From positions 64,798,575 through 64,862,574 of the forward strand of contig OU744725.1 in NCBI GenBank assembly GCA_916613615.1: a stretch of 64,000 nt of DNA, written 5' to 3'. A program made the translations under genes and the position numbers. Shown here piece after piece: positions 1 through 12,500 of this stretch. Each line of letters opens with the position of its first letter. The first letter of the stretch is position 1. Under the pieces are notes generated by a model that saw only the letters and a list, made by a program, of their open reading frames with translations, did no database searches and had not been told where the DNA came from. The DNA is from Steromphala cineraria (lineage: Eukaryota; Mollusca; Gastropoda; Trochida; Trochidae).

Positions 1-1883
1 TCCGAAGACCAAAAAAGTGCCGGTTTTCGCTAATTTGGGCGTAATCGCACTTATTCAAGCCTCGTAACCCTCAACGCGCAAGAATTCCAAGTCATCAGAG
101 TCACCAAAAGTAGGGTTGTGATATATCAAAATGTAGCTGAGATCATTTCGAACGACATAAGTTGGTCCAAAAATTCCAAAAAAGCGACGGTTTTCCCAAT
201 ATTTGATGAAATCGCTTAATCAAGGGGCATAACTCTTACCCACTAAAATTTTCAAAGTTGCAAAAATAGGGTTGTGACCCATCTAATTGCTCCTGGGACC
301 ATCACGAAGAACTTTTATCCATTTCCGAAGACCAAAAAAGTGCCGGTTTTCGCTAATTTGGGCGTAATCGCACTTATTCAAGCCTCGTAACCCTCAACGC
401 GCAAGAATTCCAAGTCATCAAAGTCACCAAAAGTAGGGTTGTGATATATCAAAATGTAGCCGAGATCATTTCGAACGACATAAGTTGGTCCAAAAATTCC
501 AAAAAAGCGACGGTTTTCCCAATATTTGATGAAATCGCTTAATCAAGGGGCATAACTCTTACCCACTAAAATTTTCAAAGTTGCAAAAATAGGGTTGTGA
601 CCCATCTAATTGCTCCTGGGACCATCACGAAGAACTTTTATCCATTTCCGAAGACCAAAAAAGTGCCGGTTTTCGCTAATTTGGGCGTAATCGCACTTAT
701 TTAAGCCTCGTAACCCTCAACGCGCAAGAATTCCAAGTCATCAGAGTCACCAAAAGTAGGGTTGTGATATATCAAAATGTAGCTGAGATCATTTCGAACG
801 ACATAAGTTGGTCCAAAAATTCCAAAAAAGCGACGGTTTTCCCAATATTTGATGAAATCGCTTAATCAAGGGGCATAACTCTTACCCACTAACATTTTCA
901 AAGTTGCAAAAATAGGGTTGTGACCCATCTAATTGCTCCTGGGACCATCACGAAGAACTTTTATCCATTTCCGAAGACCAAAAAAGTGCCGGTTTTCGCT
1001 AATTTGGGCGTAATCGCACTTATTCAAGCCTCGTAACCCTCAACGCGCAAGAATTCCAAGTCATCAAAGTCACCAAAAGTAGGGTTGTGATATATCAAAA
1101 TGTAGCTGAGATCATTTCGAACGACATAAGTTGGTCCAAAAATTCCAAAAAAGCGACGGTTTTCCCAATATTTGATGAAATCGCTTAATCAAGGGGCATA
1201 ACTCTTACCCACTAAAATTTTCAAAGTTGCAAAAATAGGGTTGTGACCCATCTAATTGCTCCTGGGACCATCACGAAGAACTTTTATCCATTACCGAAGA
1301 CCAAAAAAGTGCCGGTTTTCGCTAATTTGGGCGTAATCGCACTTATTCAAGCCTCGTAACCCTCAACGCGCAAGAATTCCAAGTCATCAGAGTCACCAAA
1401 AGTAGGGTTGTGATATATCAAAATGTAGCTGAGATCATTTCGAACGACATAAGTTGGTCCAAAAATTCCCAAAAAGCGACGGTTTTCCCAATATTTGATG
1501 AAATCGCTTAATCAAGGGGCATAACTCTTACCCACTAAAATTTTCAAAGTTGCAAAAATAGGGTTGTGACCCATCTAATTGCTCCTGGGACCATCACGAA
1601 GAACTTTTATCCATTTCCGAAGACCAAAAAAGTGCCGGTTTTCGCTAATATGGGCGTAATCGCACTTATTCAAGCCTCGTAACCCTCAACGCGCAAGAAT
1701 TAAAAGTCATCAAAGTCACCAAAAGTAGGGTTGTGATAAATCAAAATGTAGCTGAGATCATTTCGAACGACATAAGTTGGTCCAACAATTCCAAAAAAGC
1801 GACGGTTTTCCCAATATTTGATGAAATCGCTTAATCAAGGGGCATAACTCTTACCCACTAAAATTTTCAAAGTTGCAAAAATA

Positions 1884-2050
1884 GGGTTGTGACCCATCTA
1901 ATTGCTCCTGGGACCATCACGAAGAACTTTTATCCATTTCCGAAGACCAAAAAAGTGCCGGTTTTCGCTAATTTGGGCGTAATCGCACTTATTCAAGCCT
2001 CGTAACCCTCAACGCGCAAGAATTCCAAGTCATCAAAGTCACCAAAAGTA
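1884..2050 (+). repeat. A half of the monomer (167 bp)
   Basis: The first 167 bases of the unit are an ancient sister of the following 156 bases. Both start with gggttgtga. At the identical offset, bases 64-82 of each half, stand ccaaaaaagtgccggtttt in A and ccaaaaaagcgacggtttt in B, which match at 17 of 19 positions. Further downstream aatcgcacttattcaag in A parallels aatcgcttaatcaag in B. A is the GC-richer half (75 of 167 bases, about 45%) and holds 9 of the 14 CpGs. It contains a 6-bp inverted repeat, aagtgc at 1953-1958 and gcactt at 1985-1990, 26 bases apart. Its length is close to one nucleosome repeat; that functional reading is inference. Confidence 0.8.
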
Positions 2051-2206
2051 GGGTTGTGATATATCAAAATGTAGCTGAGATCATTTCGAACGACATAAGT
2101 TGGTCCAAAAATTCCAAAAAAGCGACGGTTTTCCCAATATTTGATGAAATCGCTTAATCAAGGGGCATAACTCTTACCCACTAAAATTTTCAAAGTTGCA
2201 AAAATA
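2051..2206 (+). repeat. B half of the monomer (156 bp)
   Basis: This half aligns to the A half, with an 11-base length difference spread over small indels. It is AT-richer (54 GC of 156 bases, about 35%) and has 5 CpGs. At the place matching the A-half inverted repeat it has its own, aagcga at 2120-2125 and tcgctt at 2150-2155, 24 bases apart, so both arms differ from A yet still pair. The B half contains the two-base difference site ttggtcc (array 1) versus ttgatcc (array 2). Its left arm is destroyed in three related copies near 9551, 13105 and 16330. Confidence 0.8.
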
Positions 2207-5200
2207 GGGTTGTGACCCATCTAATTGCTCCTGGGACCATCACGAAGAACTTTTATCCATTTCCGAAGACCAAAAAAGTGCCGGTTTTCGCTAATTTGGG
2301 CGTAATCGCACTTATTCAAGCCTCGTAACCCTCAACGCGCAAGAATTCCAAGTCATCAAAGTCACCAAAAGTAGGGTTGTGATATATCAAAATGTAGCTG
2401 AGATCATTTCGAACGACATAAGTTGGTCCAAAAATTCCAAAAAAGCGACGGTTTTCCCAATATTTGATGAAATCGCTTAATCAAGGGGCATAACTCTTAC
2501 CCACTAAAATTTTCAAAGTTGCAAAAATAGGGTTGTGACCCATCTAATTGCTCCTGGGACCATCACGAAGAACTTTTATCCATTTCCAAAGACCAAAAAA
2601 GTGCCGGTTTTCGCTAATTTGGGCGTAATCGCACTTATTCAAGCCTCGTAACCCTCAACGCGCAAGAATTCCAAGTCATCAAAGTCACCAAAAGTAGGGT
2701 TGTGATATATCAAAATGTAGCTGAGATCATTTCGAACGACATTAGTTGGTCCAAAAATTCCAAAAAAGCGACGGTTTTCCCAATATTTGATGAAATCGCT
2801 TAATCAAGGGGCATAACTCTTACCCACTAAAATTTTCAAAGATGCAAAAATAGGGTTGTGACCCATCTAATTGCTCCTGGGACCATCACGAAGAACTTTT
2901 ATCCATTTCCGAAGACCAAAAAAGTGCCGGTTTTTGCTAATTTGGGCGTAATCGCACTTATTCAAGCCTCGTAACCCTCAACGCGCAAGAATTCCAAGTC
3001 ATCAAAGTCACCAAAAGTAGGGTTGTGATATATCAAAATGTAGCTGAGATCATTTCGAACGACATAAGTTGGTCCAAAAATTCCAAAAAAGCGACGGTTT
3101 TCCCAATATTTGATGAAATCGCTTAATCAAGGGGCATAACTCTTACCCACTAAAATTTTCAAAGTTGCAAAAATAGGGTTGTGACCCATCTAATTGCTCC
3201 TGGGACCATCACGAAGAACTTTTATCCATTTCCGAAGACCAAAAAAGTGCCGGTTTTCGCTAATTTGGGCGTAATCGCACTTATTCAAGCCTCGTAACCC
3301 TCAACGCGCAAGAATTCCAAGTCATCAAAGTCACCAAAAGTAGGGTTGTGATATATCAAAATGTAGCTGAGATCATTTCGAACGACATAAGTTGGTCCAA
3401 AAATTCCAAAAAAGCGACGGTTTTCCCAATATTTGATGAAATCGCTTAATCAAGGGGCATAACTCTTACCCACTAAAATTTTCAAAGTTGCAAAAATAGG
3501 GTTGTGACCCATCTAATTGCTCCTGGGACCATCACGAAGAACTTTTATCCATTTCCGAAGACCAAAACAGTGCCGGTTTTCGCTAATTTGGGCGTAATCG
3601 CACTTATTCAAGCCTCGTAACCCTCAACGCGCAAGAATTCCAAGTCATCAAAGTCACCAAAAGTAGGGTTGTGATATATCAAAATGTAGCTGAGATCATT
3701 TCGAACAACATAAGTTGGTTCAAAAATTCCAAAAAAGCGACGGTTTTCCCAATATTTGATGAAATCGCTTAATCAAGGGGCATAACTCTTACCCACTAAA
3801 ATTTTCAAAGTTGCAAAAATAGGGTTGTGACCCATCTAATTGCTCCTGGGACCATCACGAAGAACTTTTATCCATTTCCGAAGACCAAAAAAGTGCCGGT
3901 TTTCGCTAATTTGGGCGTAATCGCACTTATTCAAGCCTCGTAACCCTCAACGCGCAAGAATTCCAAGTCATCAAAGTCACCAAAAGTAGGGTTGTGATAT
4001 ATCAAAATGTAGCTGAGATCATTTCGAACGACATAAGTTGGTCCAAAAATTCCCAAAAAGCGACGGTTTTCCCAATATTTGATGAAATCGCTTAATCAAG
4101 GGGCATAACTCTCACCCACTAAAATTTTCAAAGTTGCAAAAATAGGGTTGTGACCCATCTAATTGCTCCTGGGACCATCACGAAGAACTTTTATCCATTT
4201 CCGAAGACCAAAAAAGTGCCGGTTTTCGCTAATTTGGGCGTAATCGCACTTATTCAAGCCTCGTAACCCTCAACGCGCAAGAATTCCAAGTCATCAAAGT
4301 CACCAAAAGTAGGGTTGTGATATATCAAAATGTAGCTGAGATCATTTCGAACGACATAAGTTGGTCCAAAAATTCCCAAAAAGCGACGGTTTTCCCAATA
4401 TTTGATGAAATCGCTTAATCAAGGGGCATAACTCTTACCCACTAAAATTTTCAAAGTTGCAAAAATAGGGTTGTGACCCATCTAATTGCTCCTGGGACCA
4501 TCACGAAGAACTTTTATCCATTTCCGAAGACCAAAAAAGTGCCGGTTTTCGCTAATTTGGGCGTAATCGCACTTATTCAAGCCTCGTAACCCTCAACGCG
4601 CAAGAATTCCAAGTCATCAAAGTCACCAAAAGTAGGGTTGTGATATATCAAAATGTAGCTGAGATCATTTCGAACGACATAAGTTGGTCCAAAAATTCCA
4701 AAAAAGCGACGGTTTTCCCAATATTTGATGAAATCGCTTAATCAAGGGGCATAACTCTTACCCACTAAAATTTTCAAAGTTGCAAAAATAGGGTTGTGAC
4801 CCATCTAATTGCTCCTGGGACCATCACGAAGAACTTTTATCCATTTCCGAAGACCAAAAAAGTGCCGGTTTTCGCTAATTTGGGCGTAATCGCACTTATT
4901 CAAGCCTCGTAACCCTCAACGCGCAAGAATTCCAAGTCATCAAAGTCACCAAAAGTAGGGTTGTAATATATCAAAATGTAGCTGAGATCATTTCGAACGA
5001 CATAAGTTGGTCCAAAAATTCCAAAAAAGCGACGGTTTTCCCAATATTTGATGAAATCGCTTAATCAAGGGGCATAACTCTTACCCACTAAAATTTTCAA
5101 AGTTGCAAAAATAGGGTTGTGACCCATCTAATTGCTCCTGGGACCATCACGAAGAACTTTTATCCATTTCCGAAGACCAAAAAAGTGCCGGTTTTCGCTA

Positions 5201-5668
5201 ATTTGGGCGTAATCGCACTAATTCAAGCCTCGTAACCCTCAACGCGCAAGAATTCCAAGTCATCAAAGTCACCAAAAGTAGGGTTGTGATATATCAAAAT
5301 GTAGCTGAGATCATTTCGAACGACATAAGTTGGTCCAAAAATTCCAAAAAAGCGACGGTTTTCCCAATATTTGATGAAATCGCTTAATCAAGGGGCATAA
5401 CTCTTACCCACTAAAATTTTCAAAGTTGCAAAAATAGGGTTGTGACCCATCTAATTGCTCCTGGGACCATCACGAAGAACTTTTATCCATTTCCGAAGAC
5501 CAAAAAAGTGCCGGTTTTCGCTAATTTGGGCGTAATCGCACTTATTCAAGCCTCGTAACCCTCAACGCGCAAGAATTCCAATTCATCAAAGTCACCAAAA
5601 GTAGGGTTGTTATATATCAAAATGTAGCTGAGATCATTTCGAACGACATAAGTTGGTCCAAAAATTCC

Positions 5669-6966
5669 CAAAAAGCGACGGTTTTCCCAATATTTGATGA
5701 AATCGCTTAATCAAGGGGCATAACTCTTACCCACTAAAATTTTCAAAGTTGCAAAAATAGGGTTGTGACCCATCTAATTGCTCCTGGGACCATCACGAAG
5801 AACTTTTATCCATTTCCGAAGACCAAAAAAGTGCCGGTTTTCGCTAATTTGGGCGTAATCGCACTTATTCAAGCCTCGTAACCCTCAACGCGCAATAATT
5901 CCAAGTCATCAAAGTCACCAAAAGTAGGGTTGTGATATATCAAAATGTAGCTGAGATCATTTCGAACGACATAAGTTGGTCCAAAAATTCCAAAAAAGCG
6001 ACGGTTTTCCCAATATTTGATGAAATCGCTTAATCAAGGGGCATAACTCTTACCCACTAAAATTTTCAAAGTTGCAAAAATAGGGTTGTGACCCATCTAA
6101 TTGCTCCTGGGACCATCACGGAGAACTTTTATCCATTTCCGAAGACCAAAAAAGTGCCGGTTTTCGCTAATTTGGGCGTAATCGCACTTATTCAAGCCTC
6201 GTAACCCTCAACGCGCAAGAATTCCAAGTCATCAAAGTCACCAAAAGTAGGGTTGTGATATATCAAAATGTAGCTGAGATCATTTCGAACGACATAAGTT
6301 GGTCCAAAAATTCCCAAAAAGCGACGGTTTTCCCAATATTTGATGAAATCGCTTAATCAAGGGGCATAACTCTTACCCACTAAAATTTTCAAAGTTGCAA
6401 AAATAGGGTTGTGACCCATCTAATTGCTCCTGGGACCATCACGAAGAACTTTTATCCATTTCCGAAGACCAAAAAAGTGCCGGTTTTCGCTAATTTGGGC
6501 GTAATCGCACTTATTCAAGACTCGTAACCCTCAACGCGCAATAATTCCAAGTCATCAAAGTCACCAAAAGTAGGGTTGTGATATATCAAAATGTAGCTGA
6601 GATCATTTCGAACGACATAAGTTGGTCCAAAAATTCCAAAAAAGCGACGGTTTTCCCAATATTTGATGAAATCGCTTAATCAAGGGGCATACATGTAACT
6701 CTTACCCACTAAAATTTTCAAAGTTGCAAAAATAGGGTTGTGACCCATCTAATTGCTCCTGGGACCATCACGGAGAACTTTTATCCATTTCCGAAGACCA
6801 AAAAAGTGCCGGTTTTCGCTAATTTGGGCGTAATCGCACTTATTCAAGCCTCGTAACCCTCAACGCGCAAGAATTCCAAGTCATCAAAGTCACCAAAAGT
6901 AGGGTTGTGATATATCAAAATGTAGCTGAGATCATTTCGAACGACATAAGTTGGTCCAAAAATTCC
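5669..6966 (+). repeat. Recent tandem duplication of a 2-unit block (646 bp)
   Basis: Three private variants occur twice in the same order and spacing. An a-to-c change giving attcccaaaa is at 5669 and 6315, gcaataatt (t at 5896 and 6542) replaces gcaagaatt, and cacggag replaces cacgaag (g at 6121 and 6773). The first two pairs are 646 bases apart, exactly two units; the third is 652 because of a 6-base insertion lying between its markers. The block boundaries are approximate because the units are otherwise nearly identical. This is best read as a recent unequal exchange or amplification of a dimer of units. Confidence 0.85.
6691..6696. other. Unique 6-base insertion (acatgt) in one copy
   Basis: The usual ggggcataactc reads ggggcatacatgtaactc here, an insertion of six bases whose exact placement is ambiguous by alignment. 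Flanking tccgaag motifs at 6461 and 6790 are 329 bases apart, confirming the length change. The inserted acatgt is its own reverse complement. It is the only multi-base insertion in the window and is absent from the sister copy 646 bases upstream. Confidence 0.9.
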
Positions 6967-9550
6967 AAAAAAGCGACGGTTTTCCCAATATTTGATGAAA
7001 TCGCTTAATCAAGGGGCATAACTCTTACCCACTAACATTTTCAAAGTTGCAAAAATAGGGTTGTGACCCATCTAATTGCTCCTGGGACCATCACGAAGAA
7101 CTTTTATCCATTTCCGAAGACCAAAAAAGTGCCGGTTTTCGCTAATTTGGGCGTAATCGCACTTATTCAAGCCTCGTAACCCTCAACGCGCAAGAATTCC
7201 AAGTCATCAAAGTCACCAAAAGTAGGGTTGTGATATATCAAAATGTAGCTGAGATCATTTCGAACGACATAAGTTGGTCCAAAAATTCCAAAAAAGCGAC
7301 GGTTTTCCCAATATTTGATGAAATCGCTTAATCAAGGGGCATAACTCTTACCCACTAAAATTTTCAAAGTTGCAAAAATAGGGTTGTGACCCATCTAATT
7401 GTTCCTGGGACCATCACGAAGAACTTTTATCCATTTCCGAAGACCAAAAAAGTGCCGGTTTTCGCTAATTTGGGCGTAATCGCACTTATTCAAGCCTCGT
7501 AACCCTCAACGCGCAAGAATTCCAAGTCATCAAAGTCACCAAAAGTAGGGTTGTGATATATCAAAATGTAGCTGAGATCATTTCGAACGACATAAGTTGG
7601 TCCAAAAATTCCAAAAAAGCGACGGTTTTCCCAATATTTGATGAAATCGCTTAATCAAGGGGCATAACTCTTACCCACTAACATTTTCAAAGTTGCAAAA
7701 ATAGGGTTGTGACCCATCTAATTGCTCCTGGGACCATCACGAAGAACTTTTATCCATTTCCGAAGACCAAAAAAGTGCCGGTTTTCGCTAATTTGGGCGT
7801 AATCGCACTTATTCAAGCCTCGTAACCCTCAACGCGCAAGAATTCCAAGTCATCAAAGTCACCAAAAGTAGGGTTGTGATATATCAAAATGTAGCTGAGA
7901 TCATTTCGAACGACAAAAGTTGGTCCAAAAATTCCAAAAAAGCGACGGTTTTCCCAATATTTGATGAAATCGCTTAATCAAGGGGCATAACTCTTACCCA
8001 CTAACATTTTCAAAGTTGCAAAAATAGGGTTGTGACCCATCTAATTGCTCCTGGGACCATCACGAAGAACTTTTATCCATTTCCGAAGACCAAAAAAGTG
8101 CCGGTTTTCGCTAATTTGGGCGTAATCGCACTTATTCAAGCCTCGTAACCCTCAACGCGCAAGAATTCCAAGTCATCAAAGTCACCAAAAGTAGGGTTGT
8201 GATATATCAAAATGTAGCTGAGATCATTTCGAACGACATAAGTTGGTCCAAAAATTCCAAAAAAGCGACGGTTTTCCCAATATTTGATGAAATCGCTTAA
8301 TCAAGGGGCATAACTCTTACCCACTAACATTTTCAAAGTTGCAAAAATAGGGTTGTGACCCATCTAATTGCTCCTGGGACCATCACGAAGAACTTTTATC
8401 CATTTCCGAAGACCAAAAAAGTGCCGGTTTTCGCTAATTTGGGCGTAATCGCACTTATTCAAGCCTCGTAACCCTCAACGCGCAAGAATTCCAAGTCATC
8501 AAAGTCACCAAAAGTAGGGTTGTGATATATCAAAATGTAGCTGAGATCATTTCGAACGACATAAGTTGGTCCAAAAATTCCAAAAAAGCGACGGTTTTCC
8601 CAATATTTGATGAAATCGCTTAATCAAGGGGCATAACTCTTACCCACTAAAATTTTCAAAGTTGCAAAAATAGGGTTGTGACCCATCTAATTGCTCCTGG
8701 GACCATCACGAAGAACTTTTATCCATTTCCGAAGACCAAAAAAGTGCCGGTTTTCGCTAATTTGGGCGTAATCGCACTTATTCAAGCCTCGTAACCCTCA
8801 ACGCGCAAGAATTCCAAGTCATCAAAGTCACCAAAAGTAGGGTTGTGATATATCAAAATGTAGCTGAGATCATTTCGAACAACATAAGTTGGTCCAAAAA
8901 TTCCAAAAAAGCGACGGTTTTCCCAATATTTGATGAAATCGCTTAATCAAGGGGCATAACTCTTACCCACTAACAAATTCAAAGTTGCAAAAATAGGGTT
9001 GTGACCCATCTAATTGCTCCTGGGACCATCACGAAGAACTTTTATCCATTTCCGAAGACCAAAAAAGTGCCGGTTTTCGCTAATTTGGGCGTAATCGCAC
9101 TTATTCAAGCCTCGTAACCCTCAACGCGCAAGAATTCCAAGTCATCAAAGTCACCAAAAGTAGGGTTGTGATATATCAAAATGTAGCTGAGATCATTTCG
9201 AACGACATAAGTTGGTCCAAAAATTCCAAAAAAGCGACGGTTTTCCCAATATTTGATGAAATCGCTTAATCAAGGGGCATAACTCTTACCCACTAAAATT
9301 TTCAAAGTTGCAAAAATAGGGTTGTGACCCATCTAATTGCTCCTGGGACCATCACGAAGAACTTTTATCCATTTCCGAAGACCAAAAAAGTGCCGGTTTT
9401 CGCTAATTTGGGCGTAATCGCACTTATTCAAGCCTCGTAACCCTCAACGCGCAAGAATTCCAAGTCATCAAAGTCACCAAAAGTAGGGTTGTGATATATC
9501 AAAATGTAGCTGAGATCATTTCGAACGACATAAGTTGGTCCAAAAATTCC

Positions 9551-12500
9551 AAAAAAAACCGGTTTTCCCAATATTTGATGAAATCGCTTAATCAAGGGGC
9601 ATAACTCTTACCCACTAAAATTTTCAAAGTTGCTAAAATAGGGTTGTGACCCATCTAATTGCTCCTGGGACCATCACGAAGAACTTTTATCCATTTCCGA
9701 AGACCAAAAAAGTGCTGGTTTTCGCTAATTTGGGCGTAATCGCACTTATTCAAGCCTCGTAACCCTTCACGCGCAAGAATTCCAAGTCATCAAAGTCACC
9801 AAAAGTAGGGTTGTGATATATCAAAATGTAGCTGAGATCATTTCGAACGACATAAGTTGGTCCAAAAATTCCAAAAAAGCGACGGTTTTCCCAATATTTG
9901 ATGAAATCGCTTAATCAAGGGGCATAACTCTTACCCACTAAAATTTTCAAAGTTGCAAAAATAGGGTTGTGACCCATCTAATTGTTCCTGGGACCATCAC
10001 GAAGAACTTTTATCCATTTCCGAAGACCAAAAAAGTGCCGGTTTTCGCTAATTTGGGCGTAATCGCACTTATTCAAGCCTCGTAACCCTCAACGCGCAAG
10101 AATTCCAAGTCATCAAAGTCACCAAAAGTAGGGTTGTGATATATCAAAATGTAGCTGAGATCATTTCGAACGACATAAGTTGGTCCAAAAATTCCAAAAA
10201 AGCGACGGTTTTCCCAATATTTGATGAAATCGCTTAATCAAGGGGCATAACTCTTACCCACTAAAATTTTCAAAGTTGCAAAAATAGGGTTGTGACCCAT
10301 CTAATTGCTCCTGGGACCATCACGAAGAACTTTTATCCATTTCCGAAGACCAAAAAAGTGCCGGTTTTCGCTAATTTGGGCGTAATCGCACTTATTCAAG
10401 CCTCGTAACCCTCAACGCGCAAGAATTCCAAGTCATCAAAGTCACCAAAAGTAGGGTTGTGATATATCAAAATGTAGCTGAGATCATTTCGAACGACATA
10501 AGTTGGTCCAAAAATTCCAAAAAAGCGACGGTTTTCCCAATATTTGATGAAATCGCTTAATCAAGGGGCATAACTCTTACCCACTAAAATTTTCAAAGTT
10601 GCAAAAATAGGGTTGTGACCCATCTAATTGCTCCTGGGACCATCATGAAGAACCTTTATCCATTTCCGAAGACCAAAAAAGTGCCGGTTTTCGCTAATTT
10701 GGGCGTAATCGCACTTATTCAAGCCTCGTAACCCTCAACGCGCAAGAATTCCAAGTCATCAAAGTCACCAAAAGTAGGGTTGTGATATATCAAAATGTAG
10801 CTGAGATCATTTCGAACGACATAAGTTGGTCCAAAAATTCCAAAAAAGCGACGGTTTTCCCAATATTTGATGAAATCGCTTAATCAAGGGGCATAACTCT
10901 TACCCACTAAAATTTTCAAAGTTGCAAAAATAGGGTTGTGACCCATCTAATTGCTCCTGGGACCATCACGAAGAACTTTTATCCATTTCCGAAGACCAAA
11001 AAAGTGCCGGTTTTCGCTAATTTGGGCGTAATCGCACTTATTCAAGCCTCGTAACCCTCAACGCGCAAGAATTCCAAGTCATCAAAGTCACCAAAAGTAG
11101 GGTTGTGATATATCAAAATGTAGCTGAGATCATTTCGAACGACATAAGTTGGTCCAAAAATTCCAAAAAAGCGACGGTTTTCCCAATACTTGATGAAATC
11201 GCTTAATCAAGGGGCATAACTCTTACCCACTAAAATTTTCAAAGTTGCAAAAATAGGGTTGTGACCCATCTAATTGCTCCTGGGACCATCACGAAGAACT
11301 TTTATCCATTTCCGAAGACCAAAAAAGTGCCGGTTTTCGCTAATTTGGGCGTAATCGCACTTATTCAAGCCTCGTAACCCTCAACGCGCAAGAATTCCAA
11401 GTCATCAAAGTCACCAAAAGTAGGGTTGTGATATATCAAAATGTAGCTGAGATCATTTCGAACGACATAAGTTGGTCCAAAAATTCCAAAAAAGCGACGG
11501 TTTTCCCAATATTTGATGAAATCGCTTAATCAAGGGGCATAACTCTTACCCACTAAAATTTTCAAAGTTGCAAAAATAGGGTTGTGACCCATCTAATTGC
11601 TCCTGGGACCATCACGAAGAACTTTTATCCATTTCCGAAGACCAAAAAAGTGCCGGTTTTCGCTAATTTGGGCGTAATCGCACTTATTCAAGCCTCGTAA
11701 CCCTCAACGCGCAAGAATTCCAAGTCATCAAAGTCACCAAAAGTAGGGTTGTGATATATCAAAATGTAGCTGAGATCATTTCGAACGACATAAGTTGGTC
11801 CAAAAATTCCAAAAAAGCGACGGTTTTCCCAATATTTGATGAAATCGCTTAATCAAGGGGCATAACTCTTACCCACTAAAATTTTCAAAGTTGCAAAAAT
11901 AGGGTTGTGACCCATCTAATTGCTCCTGGGACCATCACGAAGAACTTTTATCCATTTCCGAAGACCAAAAAAGTGCCGGTTTTCGCTAATTTGGGCGTAA
12001 TCGCACTTATTCAAGCCTCGTAACCCTCAACGCGCAAGAATTCCAAGTCATCAAAGTCACCAAAAGTAGGGTTGTGATATATCAAAATGTAGCTGAGATC
12101 ATTTCGAACGACATAAGTTGGTCCAAAAATTCCAAAAAAGCGACGGTTTTCCCAATATTTGATGAAATCGCTTAATCAAGGGGCATAACTCTTACCCACT
12201 AAAATTTTCAAAGTTGCAAAAATAGGGTTGTGACCCATCTAATTGCTCCTGGGACCATCACGAAGAACTTTTATCCATTTCCGAAGACCAAAAAAGTGCC
12301 GGTTTTCGCTAATTTGGGCGTAATCGCACTTATTCAAGCCTCGTAACCCTCAACGCGCAAGAATTCCAAGTCATCAAAGTCACCAAAAGTAGGGTTGTGA
12401 TATATCAAAATGTAGCTGAGATCATTTCGAACGACATAAGTTGGCCCAAAAATTCCAAAAAAGCGACGGTTTTCCCAATATTTGATGAAATCGCTTAATC

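Larger units (their letters stand above)
1884..2206 (+). repeat. Representative 323-bp monomer with consensus sequence
   Basis: This unit, phased to start at gggttgtgac, matches the array 1 consensus and can serve as the reference copy. By hand count it has 71 C and 58 G, about 40% GC, and 14 CpG dinucleotides. It contains several A-tracts of 5-6 bases, one EcoRI site (gaattc), one ttcgaa site, one aatatt site and one CCTGG site. All three forward frames and the reverse frames are interrupted by stops in ordinary copies, so it is not a coding repeat. The phase is chosen because both halves of the unit begin with the same nonamer gggttgtga; the biological phase is unknown. Confidence 0.9.

Noticed and set aside
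1884..2206. A CENP-B box in the unit.
   Set aside because: The nearest stretch, tttcgctaatttgggcg, fits the ttcg part but fails at the required A and at the cggg positions. No other stretch comes closer.
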